A stretch of 64,000 bases of DNA from Flavobacterium shii (GTDB taxonomy: Bacteria; Bacteroidota; Bacteroidia; Flavobacteriales; Flavobacteriaceae). The notes under the pieces were generated by a model, which was not told where the DNA came from, searched no databases, and saw only the letters and a program-made list of their open reading frames with translations. The stretch lies in NCBI RefSeq assembly GCF_025847235.1, contig NZ_JAOZEW010000001.1, positions 1-64,000 of the forward strand, written 5' to 3'. Both the position numbers and the translations under genes were made by a program. Below are positions 43,901-52,569 of this stretch, piece by piece (positions within the stretch are counted from its first letter, which is position 1; each line of letters starts with the position of its first letter).

Positions 43901-43956
43901 AAAAGACAGAAAAATAAGTATAAAAAATATCGTACTTATTTTTCTGTCTTTTTTTT
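43901..43956. terminator. Strong terminator of sulfur operon 1
   Basis: A perfect 20 bp stem (43901-43920 with 43933-43952, loop 12 nt) is flanked by A4 and T8. It separates sulfur operons 1 and 2. Confidence 0.92.
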
Positions 43957-44064
43957 ATTTAAAAAAAACAACAATATAACTAATTAATAATCACTTAATT
44001 AAATTTAATTCACCATGATTATTTGGTACTTATCCCCTTCTATTTAAATAAATTTTAGAAAAAA

Positions 44065-44095
44065 TTTGGTTTTTATTATAATAAATATAACTTTG
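44065..44095 (+). promoter_or_regulatory. Promoter of sulfur operon 2
   Basis: TTTG (44065-44068), a 19 bp spacer and TAACTTTG (44088-44095), followed by TCTATAGAATTAGTAGAGTT. It is nearly base-identical with the promoter of operon 1. Predicted start near 44100, about 470 nt before the susC ATG. Confidence 0.75.
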
Positions 44096-44217
44096 TCTAT
44101 AGAATTAGTAGAGTTTAAATTATATTTAAAACCAAAAAAAACTACATCTTGAAAACAACTGAAAACATAGCACATTACATTCTTCCTATAAAAAACACAA
44201 ATAACACTTTTTGTTAT

Positions 44218-44235
44218 ATGTGCTTCTGTTGTTAA
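44218..44235 (+). CDS. leader mini-ORF Met-Cys-Phe-Cys-Cys
   Basis: ATG TGC TTC TGT TGT TAA encodes MCFCC. Cys codons use different third bases from the operon 1 copy (TGC/TGT swapped at two places), so the amino acids rather than the bases are kept. The preceding stem-loop overlaps the ATG. Proposed cysteine-sensing leader peptide. Confidence 0.6.
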   Translation: MCFCC

Positions 44236-44451
44236 ATCTCACACACCTATTTTGTTTACTATCGGTTTCATTTCATAGAATCCGAATTTAAGACGAATTT
44301 CTTTAAAGCCCAAAAAGCATCATATTGGATATTACAACTATCACTTTGATACAAAATTCTGTGTCAAAATGATTATCACGCTATAACTACAAATCAACTA
44401 AATAACAACTAAAAAAATAAAAATGAACCTAACTATCAATTAAGGAAAAAT

Positions 44452-44474
44452 CCTTTCTACGGCAATAGAAATGG
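44452..44474 (+). promoter_or_regulatory. CGGCAA-loop hairpin in leader 2
   Basis: TTTCTA and TAGAAA pair around CGGCAA, extended by CC/GG across a one-base bulge. Compared with leader 1 the loop-closing pair is A-T in place of G-C, supporting selection on the fold. Confidence 0.6.
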
Positions 44475-44573
44475 CATCAATAAAAGAACATTTATCTCTT
44501 AAAAAAAGGAAACCAAACAGGGTGTTTAAATTAAACTTTCAGCCTCTTTATAATTACAAAATCAGTACAAGGA

Positions 44574-47500
44574 ATGAAAAAAAATACAAAACTTATTTTA
44601 TGGATTAGCATTTTGTTTATCTCAATCGGAATCAATGCACAAAATACAGAACCTAATATTCAATCTAAACTTAACGGAACGATTGTAGATCAAATAACGA
44701 ATCAACCTATTATCGGTGCATCGGTAAATATTAAAGGAACGACACATGGTGTAGAAACAGACCTAGATGGAAAATTTTATTTCCAAACAGGTCAAAAATT
44801 TCCTTACACATTAATAATTAATTACATAGGATATAATACTAAAGAAATTATAGTCGACGGAAGTCCTGTCGTAATAAAACTTACGGAACAGGTAGAAAAA
44901 CTAGATGAAATAGTTGTTGTAGGATATGGCACATCGGCCAAAAAAACATTTACAGGATCAACAGCAAAAATTGAAGCCAAACAAATTGCAAATCGTCCTG
45001 CACAAAGTTTCGATCAGTTATTAGGTGGTCAGGCAGCGGGATTAAACATTGTTCAACCAAGCGGATCATTAAATAATACTCCTGTAATTAGAATTCGAGG
45101 GATAAATTCGATAACAAGTTCCTTATATCCCTTAATTATCGTAGATGGTGTAACTGTATTTACGGGAACGGCAGGTGGAGCAATTGGTAACAATCCGCTG
45201 TCCGATATTAACCCAAATGATATTGAATCTATAGATGTTTTAAAAGATGCTTCGGCAGCAGCAGTATATGGTTCTCGCGCTGCAAATGGAGTAATTGTTA
45301 TCACTACTAAAAAGGGGAAAAAAGGAAAAGTAAATATCAATTATGATGTTTGGGTTAGCTGGAATAAAGCTTCTAATCTACCAAAGCTTCTAAATGCTAC
45401 AGATTATGTTACAATTAAAAATGAAGCCCGAACAAATGCGGGACTTACACCAGCATTTGCCTTAGGACAAAATCCCGACGGAACAACTACAGACACAAAT
45501 TGGTATGATGTAGCATATCAAACTGGAGTTTCACAAAATCATAACCTTAGCTTTTCGGGAGCAACAAATTCTACCAGCTATTTTGTTTCTACAAATTACT
45601 CCGACCAAAATGGAATTTTAAAAACCAATGAATTTAAAAAGAAAGGAATCCGTTTGAATTTTGAGCAAAAAGTAAATAATTCATTTGTCTTAGGAACAAA
45701 CTTCTCTTATAATAACTCCATAAATTCAGGTCCTAATTCAGGTTCTTCAACGCCTAATTCGGTTGCATCATCGGCAGGAAATAGTGTTAACACACAATAT
45801 ATCGGTTTACAGCCACTTGGAAGACTTACATATATTTTACCTTCAAATATTGCTATTTACAATCCGGATGGTTCTTACAATATAAATCCTAATAACGGAA
45901 ACATAGGATACGGACCTAATAACAGTGCATTAGGAGTAATTAATGCTTACAACTTGCAAACAATATTGGATTTAGACAAAAATACCTCCGAAAATAACAC
46001 CTTTATAGGAAGTGTTTATGCAGAACTTGAAATTATCAAAAACCTAAAATTCAAAACTGTCTATGGCATCAATAATTTTGTTGTAGAAAACAAAGAATTT
46101 AGAAATCCATATAGCGGAGATGGTTTTTCGACTAAAGGAGCTGCTACAAATTCGAATACAAAATACTCCAGATCAAACTGGACTAATACCCTAACCTACT
46201 CGACTGTAATTAATGATAAACACAATCTAAAAGTACTATTAGGTCAAGAAAAAAATGTTCGCGAAATTAATGGTTGGGGAGCAATAAGAACAGGCTTGAC
46301 AGATCCCTTTTTTACCAGTTATCAGGGAGGTTTTACAACTATTACTCCTGGTCCTTCTATCCAGACAGAAAATGTACTACTTTCTTATTTTAGCAGTATT
46401 GGCTATGATTACGATAAAAGATATTTACTGAATCTTAATTTTAGAAGAGATGGATTATCAGCATTGGCAGCTGGAAATAAATGGGGGAATTTTGGTGGTG
46501 CATCAGTAGGTTGGAATGTATCTGAAGAAGGTTTTTTCAAAAAATCATCAATAAAAGAAGTTCTTAATGCTTTGAAAGTTAGAGCCAGTTATGGAATTGT
46601 AGGGAATAGCGAATTAAACGATTATGCTGCCTTATCGCAATATACAGCGGGAACATATGGCGGAGTTCCAACACTTAATTTTGCTCAATCCGGAAATCCG
46701 AACTTAAAATGGGAAACTAGTAAGAAACTTGATTTTGGAATCAATTTAGGATTGTTTAATAATCGAATTACAATAGAAGCCGATTATTATAAAAACAACA
46801 TCAATGACTTAATCCTAAATGCACCACAAGCTTTATCACAAGGAATTCCAAACAACTCTATTGCAGCAAATGTAGGATCATTATACAATAAAGGATTTGA
46901 GTTTACAGTAAATGCAAATATTATAAATGGCAATGATTTTCAATGGAATGCAAGTCTGAATTTATCAACCATAAAAAACAAAGTTACTTCATTGGGAGGA
47001 TATGGGGATATTTATCCAACGGCTTTAAGCACTTTTGGAATTCAAAATGTTACTCGAGAAGGCTATTCTGTAGGATCCATTTTTGCTGTACCAACAACAG
47101 GTGTTAATCCAGAAAATGGAAATAGAGTTTATGTAAACTCAAATAACGAAGAAGTTCAGTACAATGCACTTACGAAAGCTTTTACCTATCTAAACGGAAA
47201 TACCGCTCCAGCAATAGACAACTACCGTGATGGGCGTATTCAAGGTCCTTCTTTACCAACATATTACGGAGGTTTAAACAATAATTTATCTTATGGTAAT
47301 TTCGATTTAACTATTGGTCTTACTTTTTCAGGTGGTAATAAATTATACAACGGTACAAGATCAACCTTATCCGATCAGCGCTTTTTTAACAACGGAACTT
47401 TCATAAAAGACCGTTGGACCACACCTGGACAAGTTACAGATGTTCCCAAATTAGTCTATGGAGATAGTTTTTCTGGTGGTTTCTCATCAAGTAACTCTGC

Positions 47501-47759
47501 TTATGTTGAAGATGGATCTTATTTAAAAGTAAAGAACATTGTGTTAAGTTACAGAATTCCACTTAAAAATGATCTGATTAACAAATACATAACATCTGCT
47601 AAAATATATGCTCAGGGATCTAATTTATACACTCTAACAAAATATCGTGGTTCAGATCCAGAGATTTCAATAAATGGAAACTCAATCAATTCGGGGAAAG
47701 ATCAAAACGTACCTGTAAACTCATCAGTATTTACCTTAGGACTTAATGTAGGTTTATAA
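44574..47759 (+). CDS. SusC/RagA-type TonB-dependent outer-membrane transporter 2
   Basis: A 1061-residue importer with signal peptide (cleavage near INA-QNT), a carboxypeptidase-like domain (GTIVDQITNQPIIGASVNIK), a plug containing SIDVLKDASAAAVYGSRAANG, and a barrel ending in VFTLGLNVGL. The first 85 mature residues are very close to transporter 1 while plug and barrel diverge, so the pair probably handles different cargoes under the same control. It pairs with the SusD-like gene 29 bp downstream. Confidence 0.93.
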   Translation: MKKNTKLILWISILFISIGINAQNTEPNIQSKLNGTIVDQITNQPIIGASVNIKGTTHGVETDLDGKFYFQTGQKFPYTLIINYIGYNTKEIIVDGSPVVIKLTEQVEKLDEIVVVGYGTSAKKTFTGSTAKIEAKQIANRPAQSFDQLLGGQAAGLNIVQPSGSLNNTPVIRIRGINSITSSLYPLIIVDGVTVFTGTAGGAIGNNPLSDINPNDIESIDVLKDASAAAVYGSRAANGVIVITTKKGKKGKVNINYDVWVSWNKASNLPKLLNATDYVTIKNEARTNAGLTPAFALGQNPDGTTTDTNWYDVAYQTGVSQNHNLSFSGATNSTSYFVSTNYSDQNGILKTNEFKKKGIRLNFEQKVNNSFVLGTNFSYNNSINSGPNSGSSTPNSVASSAGNSVNTQYIGLQPLGRLTYILPSNIAIYNPDGSYNINPNNGNIGYGPNNSALGVINAYNLQTILDLDKNTSENNTFIGSVYAELEIIKNLKFKTVYGINNFVVENKEFRNPYSGDGFSTKGAATNSNTKYSRSNWTNTLTYSTVINDKHNLKVLLGQEKNVREINGWGAIRTGLTDPFFTSYQGGFTTITPGPSIQTENVLLSYFSSIGYDYDKRYLLNLNFRRDGLSALAAGNKWGNFGGASVGWNVSEEGFFKKSSIKEVLNALKVRASYGIVGNSELNDYAALSQYTAGTYGGVPTLNFAQSGNPNLKWETSKKLDFGINLGLFNNRITIEADYYKNNINDLILNAPQALSQGIPNNSIAANVGSLYNKGFEFTVNANIINGNDFQWNASLNLSTIKNKVTSLGGYGDIYPTALSTFGIQNVTREGYSVGSIFAVPTTGVNPENGNRVYVNSNNEEVQYNALTKAFTYLNGNTAPAIDNYRDGRIQGPSLPTYYGGLNNNLSYGNFDLTIGLTFSGGNKLYNGTRSTLSDQRFFNNGTFIKDRWTTPGQVTDVPKLVYGDSFSGGFSSSNSAYVEDGSYLKVKNIVLSYRIPLKNDLINKYITSAKIYAQGSNLYTLTKYRGSDPEISINGNSINSGKDQNVPVNSSVFTLGLNVGL

Positions 47760-47788
47760 GGCGCTAATCTTAATTAAATAAAAACAAC

Positions 47789-49261
47789 ATGAATCTCAAT
47801 TATAAAAGCTACAAAAAAAGCATCCAAAAAACGTTTATTATCGCCCCATTTATAGCATTAATATTGGCAGGATGTAGTGATAATGCTTTAGATACTGTAC
47901 CGCAAACAAGTATTTCGACAGAAACAGCATTTAGCACTCCCGAAAAGATTTTGGCTCAAATAAACGGACTATACGGTCAATTTAGTAATCCGTCACTTTA
48001 TGGTGGTCGTTACATAATTTTTAATGAACAAAGAGGAAATGAATTCAGCCAGAATGATGGGAACAATTCTACAGGCGCCAATGTTTGGAATCAATCCATA
48101 ACTGCATCAGGAGATTTTGTAAACTCTGTTTGGAGCGTTGCTTACACCTCAATTAATTTCTCGAATATTCTAATCGATAATTTAGCAAACTCAACAGTTG
48201 TAACCGAGGATTTACGTAAAAATTATATTGCCGAAGCTAAGTTTGTAAGAGCCATTTCATATTTAAGCTTGGTACAAACGTATGCAAAACCTTATGCGCA
48301 AAACAGTGCTGCACTAGCACTTCCGTTACGCTTAAAAGGGAATACATCGGGAGGATTTAATGACTTCGCCTTTAGCAGTGTTGCCGATGTTTACACTCAA
48401 ATTTTAAAAGACCTTGACGAAGCCGAAACAGATTTGCCAGATAGTTATTCAACCGCTATACTTACAGCTTCAAGAGCACACAAAGCAACAGCCATTGCCT
48501 TAAAAACCAGAGTCTATTTAAACAAAGGAGATTATGCAAAAGTAATTACTGAGGCAAGTAAACTAGTACCGGAATCAGCTCCTTTTCAATACGTTTCTGG
48601 GAGTTTAACGCATCGTTTAGAACCTAATGTTGCAACCGTTTTTGGAGGTTCATATGTGGGTAATGAAGCTATTTTCACGATTCCGTTTACAACCGCAGCA
48701 GAAGCTCCGGGATTACAAAGTGCACTTGGAGGAAATTATTTGACACCTGTAATTTATTTTAACTCAGCAGGAATTATTGCCGATGGTGTTTTTGCTTCTC
48801 CAACTTCAACAGATGCAAGAAAAGGTTTGGTTATCACAAATTCAACAGGACAAAAATTGCTTAATAAATTCAAGAAAAGCGGAGCTCCTTTTACAGATTA
48901 TGTTCCAGTGATTCGCTACGCCGAGGTCCTATTGAATTACGCCGAAGCTGCAGCACAAAATAACAATTTAACCTTGGCCATAACTTTATTGTCGGCAGTT
49001 CGAAACCGTTCGGATGCAGCTTATGTTTTCACTACAGGAGTAACTACCAAAGAAGAATTGATTGCTACAATTTTAAATGAAAGAAGAATAGAACTCGTTG
49101 GCGAAGGATTCCGTACACCGGATTTATTGAGAAGAGTTCAAACACTTCCCGGAAAAACAGGAAATGCAGGTGTTGCGCCCGAGGTATTGCCTGCAGCAAG
49201 CAATTATGTTTGGGCAATTCCAAGTAACGAATTGGCTTATAACAAACTGGCTCCGAGATAA
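47789..49261 (+). CDS. SusD/RagB-type surface lipoprotein 2
   Basis: A 490-residue partner of transporter 2. The N terminus is longer and basic (MNLNYKSYKKSIQKTF) before the hydrophobic core and lipobox LILAGC (Cys29). SusD features: KILAQINGLYGQFSNPSLY, AKFVRAISYLSLVQTYAKPY, VIRYAEVLLNYAEAAAQNN, and ILNERRIELVGEGFRTPDLL. Followed by 240 bp of repeats and the amidohydrolase operon. Confidence 0.92.
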   Translation: MNLNYKSYKKSIQKTFIIAPFIALILAGCSDNALDTVPQTSISTETAFSTPEKILAQINGLYGQFSNPSLYGGRYIIFNEQRGNEFSQNDGNNSTGANVWNQSITASGDFVNSVWSVAYTSINFSNILIDNLANSTVVTEDLRKNYIAEAKFVRAISYLSLVQTYAKPYAQNSAALALPLRLKGNTSGGFNDFAFSSVADVYTQILKDLDEAETDLPDSYSTAILTASRAHKATAIALKTRVYLNKGDYAKVITEASKLVPESAPFQYVSGSLTHRLEPNVATVFGGSYVGNEAIFTIPFTTAAEAPGLQSALGGNYLTPVIYFNSAGIIADGVFASPTSTDARKGLVITNSTGQKLLNKFKKSGAPFTDYVPVIRYAEVLLNYAEAAAQNNNLTLAITLLSAVRNRSDAAYVFTTGVTTKEELIATILNERRIELVGEGFRTPDLLRRVQTLPGKTGNAGVAPEVLPAASNYVWAIPSNELAYNKLAPR

Positions 49262-49289
49262 AATACTATAACCCTTTGGGCGTAATTGA

Positions 49290-49441
49290 AAAAAAACATT
49301 TAACACATAGAAACATAGATTCTGAGTTTTAAATAAGGAAACAAAAAGAAAAATATTTTCTCTCACATAGGATGCTATGTATATTTTAAAGAAGTGAAAC
49401 GCCTCATTTGAGAAAGCAAAATCTATGCTTCTATGTGTTAA
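49290..49441. repeat. Dispersed inverted repeat (ACATAG type), copy 2
   Basis: AACACATAGAAACATAGATT (49301-49320) faces ATGCTTCTATGTGTTAAAAA (49424-49443), with CACATAGGATGCTATGTATA between them. It is the same family as 20705-20850. No gene lies in 49262-49501. Confidence 0.6.
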
Positions 49442-49501
49442 AAAATAATTACACCCAACTGATTACTATAATCTTTATAAAACAAAAAAAGAAATAACGA
49501 A

Positions 49502-51202
49502 ATGAGAACTAATTTTAAATGGCTGTTTATAATTTTCGCTACGACGATTATTAACGCACAACAAAAAAACGTTGCCGAAAAGATTTTTATCAATGGTAAT
49601 ATTATTACGGTCGATGCCAAAAATAGCACTGCACAAGCTATTGCAGTCAATAACGGTAAAATTCTAGCGGTTGGAAGTAATAGTACAATCCAAAAACTAA
49701 AAGACAAAAACACGATTATTATCGACTTAAAAGGAAAAACAGTTGTACCCGGATTTATTGATGGTCATAGCCATTTTATGGGTTTATCGAGATCGACTAC
49801 GGTAAATGTAGGTTCGCCACCAATGGGTGATGTTAAAAATATTGCCGACTTGGTAGACCGAATTCAGTTTTTTCAAAAGCAAAAAAATATCGCTCCAGGC
49901 GAATGGATCGATGCTTATGGATATGACCAAGATCAATTAGAAGAAAAAAGACATCCAACTAAAGAGGATCTTAATGCTGCTTTTCCAAACAATCCAGTAA
50001 CCGTTACAAACATCAATGGACACATGTCGGTTTCGAATTCGTATGCCCTAAAACTTTCAGGAATTGATGCCAATACTCCTAATCCTGCCGGTGGTGCGAT
50101 CGAAAGAAAAAAAGGCACCAATGAACCTACAGGATTATTACAAGAAAATGCGAGCAGATTACTTAAAAGACCCGCAAAACCTGCTCCTACTTTAGACGAA
50201 CAATTAAAAGGTTTAAAAGAGCAGCAATTATTTTATGCAAGCAACGGTATTACAACTGCTCAGGATGGATACACGAGTTATGAGTCACTACAATTATTAC
50301 ATAAAGCGGCAGAAAAAAACGAGTTATTTATTGATATCGAAGCCCTACCGGGTTATCCAACATTAGACGAAGTATTAAAAAATCCTGATTTTAAATTTGG
50401 TGTACTAAAAAACCATTTAAAACTGGCTGGAACAAAAATGATTGCTGATGGTTCCCCACAAGGTAAAACTGCTTTTTTTAGTAAATCTTACTTAGTAGAA
50501 GTACCAGGTTGTAACCACGATGTATGCACTGGTTTTCCTAACATTACACAAGATCAGTTTAATGATTTAGTCATTAAAGCATTCAAAAATAATGTTCGTC
50601 CATTTGTACATTGCAATGGAGATGCTACGATTGATATGTATTTAAAAGCGATCGAAAATGCGAATAAAACCTTGAATACAAACAGTAACGACCGCAGACC
50701 GGTAACTATTCACTCTCAGTTTGTAAGACCCGATCAGTTAGATGATTATAAAAAACTGGGAATCATTGCCGCTTTCTTTAGTAATCACGCATTCTTTTGG
50801 GGCGATGTACATGTTCGCAACTTAGGTGTAGAAAGAGCCAGTTTTTTAAGCCCTTTAAAAACAGCCATAAATAAAGGTGTTGTCGCCACCAACCATACTG
50901 ACTATCCGGTTACACCATTAAATCAGTTGTTTTTATTATGGACATCTGTAGAAAGAAAATCCCGTTCCGGACAAGTTATTGGTCCTGACGAACGTTTAAC
51001 TCCTATCGAAGGTCTTCGTGCCATCACAATAAACGGTGCTTACGAATATTTCGAAGAAAATAGTAAAGGTTCAATCGAAACTGGAAAACTGGCAGATTTA
51101 GTTGTGCTTTCTGATGATTTAACCAAAATAGAACCTTCTAAAATAAAAGATATTACTGTTTTGGAAACCATAAAAGAAGGAAAGACAGTTTTTAAAAAAT
51201 AA
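49502..51202 (+). CDS. exported amidohydrolase (YtcJ-like, amidohydrolase 3 family)
   Basis: A 566-residue metal-dependent hydrolase. The signal peptide ends near INA-QQK. The urease-type barrel is shown by GKTVVPGFIDGHSHFMG (His-x-His), GTKMIADGSPQGKTAF, FVHCNGDATIDMYL, TIHSQFVRPD and VATNHTDYPVTP. The end (GSIETGKLADLVVLSDDL) is the composite domain. Substrates are amides, esters or cyclic compounds. Lying with an SsuD-like enzyme and a permease, it may cleave an organosulfur amide or ester in the periplasm. Confidence 0.88.
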   Translation: MRTNFKWLFIIFATTIINAQQKNVAEKIFINGNIITVDAKNSTAQAIAVNNGKILAVGSNSTIQKLKDKNTIIIDLKGKTVVPGFIDGHSHFMGLSRSTTVNVGSPPMGDVKNIADLVDRIQFFQKQKNIAPGEWIDAYGYDQDQLEEKRHPTKEDLNAAFPNNPVTVTNINGHMSVSNSYALKLSGIDANTPNPAGGAIERKKGTNEPTGLLQENASRLLKRPAKPAPTLDEQLKGLKEQQLFYASNGITTAQDGYTSYESLQLLHKAAEKNELFIDIEALPGYPTLDEVLKNPDFKFGVLKNHLKLAGTKMIADGSPQGKTAFFSKSYLVEVPGCNHDVCTGFPNITQDQFNDLVIKAFKNNVRPFVHCNGDATIDMYLKAIENANKTLNTNSNDRRPVTIHSQFVRPDQLDDYKKLGIIAAFFSNHAFFWGDVHVRNLGVERASFLSPLKTAINKGVVATNHTDYPVTPLNQLFLLWTSVERKSRSGQVIGPDERLTPIEGLRAITINGAYEYFEENSKGSIETGKLADLVVLSDDLTKIEPSKIKDITVLETIKEGKTVFKK

Positions 51203-51220
51203 TAATTTAAAACTCAAAAA

Positions 51221-51379
51221 ATGACTCAGATAAACATAAACCCCGCACCTGTTACATCAATGATAATCCGAAAAAATACTGCCGAATTTTTCTGGCTTAG
51301 TGAAACTGTTACAGAAAACACAAACTCACTTCAGAACAAGAATACAAAAGTGAAAAAAGATTTTAAAAAAAATAAATAA
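51221..51379 (+). CDS. 52-residue hypothetical protein
   Basis: ATG at 51221 opens 52 codons and stops at 51379, 2 bp before the next start codon, 18 bp after the amidohydrolase stop. The sequence (MTQININPAPVTSMIIRKNT, then AEFFWLSETV and a Lys-rich tail) has no membrane helix or known motif. Tight fit between two genes suggests a translated, coupled small gene; no homologue is known to me. Confidence 0.5.
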   Translation: MTQININPAPVTSMIIRKNTAEFFWLSETVTENTNSLQNKNTKVKKDFKKNK

Positions 51380-51381
51380 AA

Positions 51382-52548
51382 ATGATTGAAGGCAAAATTG
51401 AAACAGTAGCCATTAGAACCCCGGAAAGAGTCGCTGAAATTTCTTGGTTTAATGACATTATTGGTGGAGATACAGAATATTTAGGCGTTCTGGATAATGA
51501 TCGCCGAAGCAGTTACGAACATTGTCGTGAAATAACATTAGAAGCCGAAAAACTAGGATTTAGCAGCATATTATATCCATCGGCTTATACTGTAGGACAA
51601 GACGGATTGGCTTTTGCGGCAAGTGTTGCACCCGAGACTAACAAGATTACTTTTTTACTCGCTATTCGTACTGGAGAAATTCATCCGCCAATGTTGGCGA
51701 GAGCAATTTCTTCATTAGATCACATGTTAAAAGGGAGATTGATATTGAATATAATCAACTCGGATTTACCAGGAACAAGAGAAGATCCAAATTTAAGATA
51801 CCAAAGATGTTCTGAAGTTATTCAGATTTTGCAACAGGGCTGGACGCAAGACCGAATATCGCATAAAGGTGAAATCTATCAATTTGATTTGCCATCAGAT
51901 CCTGTAAAATCATATCAGCAAAATGGCGGTCCATTATTATATTTTGGAGGAACTTCTCCAGGTTCCAGAGCAGTTTGTGCCAAACATTGCGATGTGTTCT
52001 TAACCTGGCCAGAATCTGAAGAATCAATGTACGCAACATTAAAAGAAATGAGCGAACGTGCCGCTGCCGAAGGACGAACAATTGATTTTGGGTTAAGAAT
52101 TCATGTCATAGTTCGTGAAACACAGGAAGAAGCAAGAGCTTACGCCAAAAAGCTAATTTCAAAATTCGACGAAAAACGCGGATTAGAAATTAGAAGTCGT
52201 GGTGAAGATTCGCGCTCCTTAGGTGTTTTAAAACAGGACGAATTAAGAGAAACTTCGGATGAGGATGGTTATGTAGAAGATATTCTATGGACCGATATTG
52301 GTAAAGTTTTCTCTGGCTGCGGAAGTGGTTTGGTAGGAAGTGCCGATCAAATTATTGAAAAACTAAATCGCTATATGGACATGGGGTTTAGATCTTTCAT
52401 TTTCTCCGGATTTCCATTAATTGAAGAAGCGAACTATTTTGCCAAATTAGTTTTACCACGTTTGCCTAATGCTTCGTTACCTCATTTACAAGGAAGAATT
52501 CCGCAAGAAATACCTTCGACACCTTTAACCAATGCAGAACTGGTATAG
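51382..52548 (+). CDS. SsuD-like FMN-dependent alkanesulfonate monooxygenase (LLM class)
   Basis: A 388-residue luciferase-like monooxygenase that would split C-S bonds of sulfonates with FMNH2 and O2, giving an aldehyde and sulfite. SsuD-type features: LGFSSILYPSAYTVGQDG, FLLAIRTGEIHPPMLARAIS, LILNIINSDLPGTREDPNLR, GQPLLYFGGTSPGS-like stretch (GGPLLYFGGTSPGSRAVC), and HVIVRETQEEARAYA. No FMN reductase gene is adjacent. Substrate specificity, sulfonate or sulfone, is inferred from the neighbourhood. Confidence 0.85.
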   Translation: MIEGKIETVAIRTPERVAEISWFNDIIGGDTEYLGVLDNDRRSSYEHCREITLEAEKLGFSSILYPSAYTVGQDGLAFAASVAPETNKITFLLAIRTGEIHPPMLARAISSLDHMLKGRLILNIINSDLPGTREDPNLRYQRCSEVIQILQQGWTQDRISHKGEIYQFDLPSDPVKSYQQNGGPLLYFGGTSPGSRAVCAKHCDVFLTWPESEESMYATLKEMSERAAAEGRTIDFGLRIHVIVRETQEEARAYAKKLISKFDEKRGLEIRSRGEDSRSLGVLKQDELRETSDEDGYVEDILWTDIGKVFSGCGSGLVGSADQIIEKLNRYMDMGFRSFIFSGFPLIEEANYFAKLVLPRLPNASLPHLQGRIPQEIPSTPLTNAELV

Positions 52549-52569
52549 CTATAAAAATAAAAAAACAGA

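Larger units (their letters stand above)
44099..44573 (+). ncRNA. Structured 5' leader of sulfur operon 2
   Basis: A leader of about 470 nt with the same order of parts as leader 1: stem-loop ATAACA/TGTTAT (44201-44219), MCFCC mini-ORF (44218-44235), a TTTGATACA/TGTGTCAAA hairpin (44346-44369), a CGGCAA hairpin (44452-44474), a CTCTT/AAAGGAAA box and a GTTTA/TAAAC hairpin before the gene. AAGGA and TCCTT at 44442-44455 could form an alternative to the CGGCAA stem. A regulatory function is inferred. Confidence 0.6.

Noticed and set aside
31907..49261. Polysaccharide utilisation locus
   Set aside because: Two SusC/SusD pairs are present, but no glycoside hydrolase, lyase, hybrid two-component system or ECF/anti-sigma pair; all enzymes point to sulfur.
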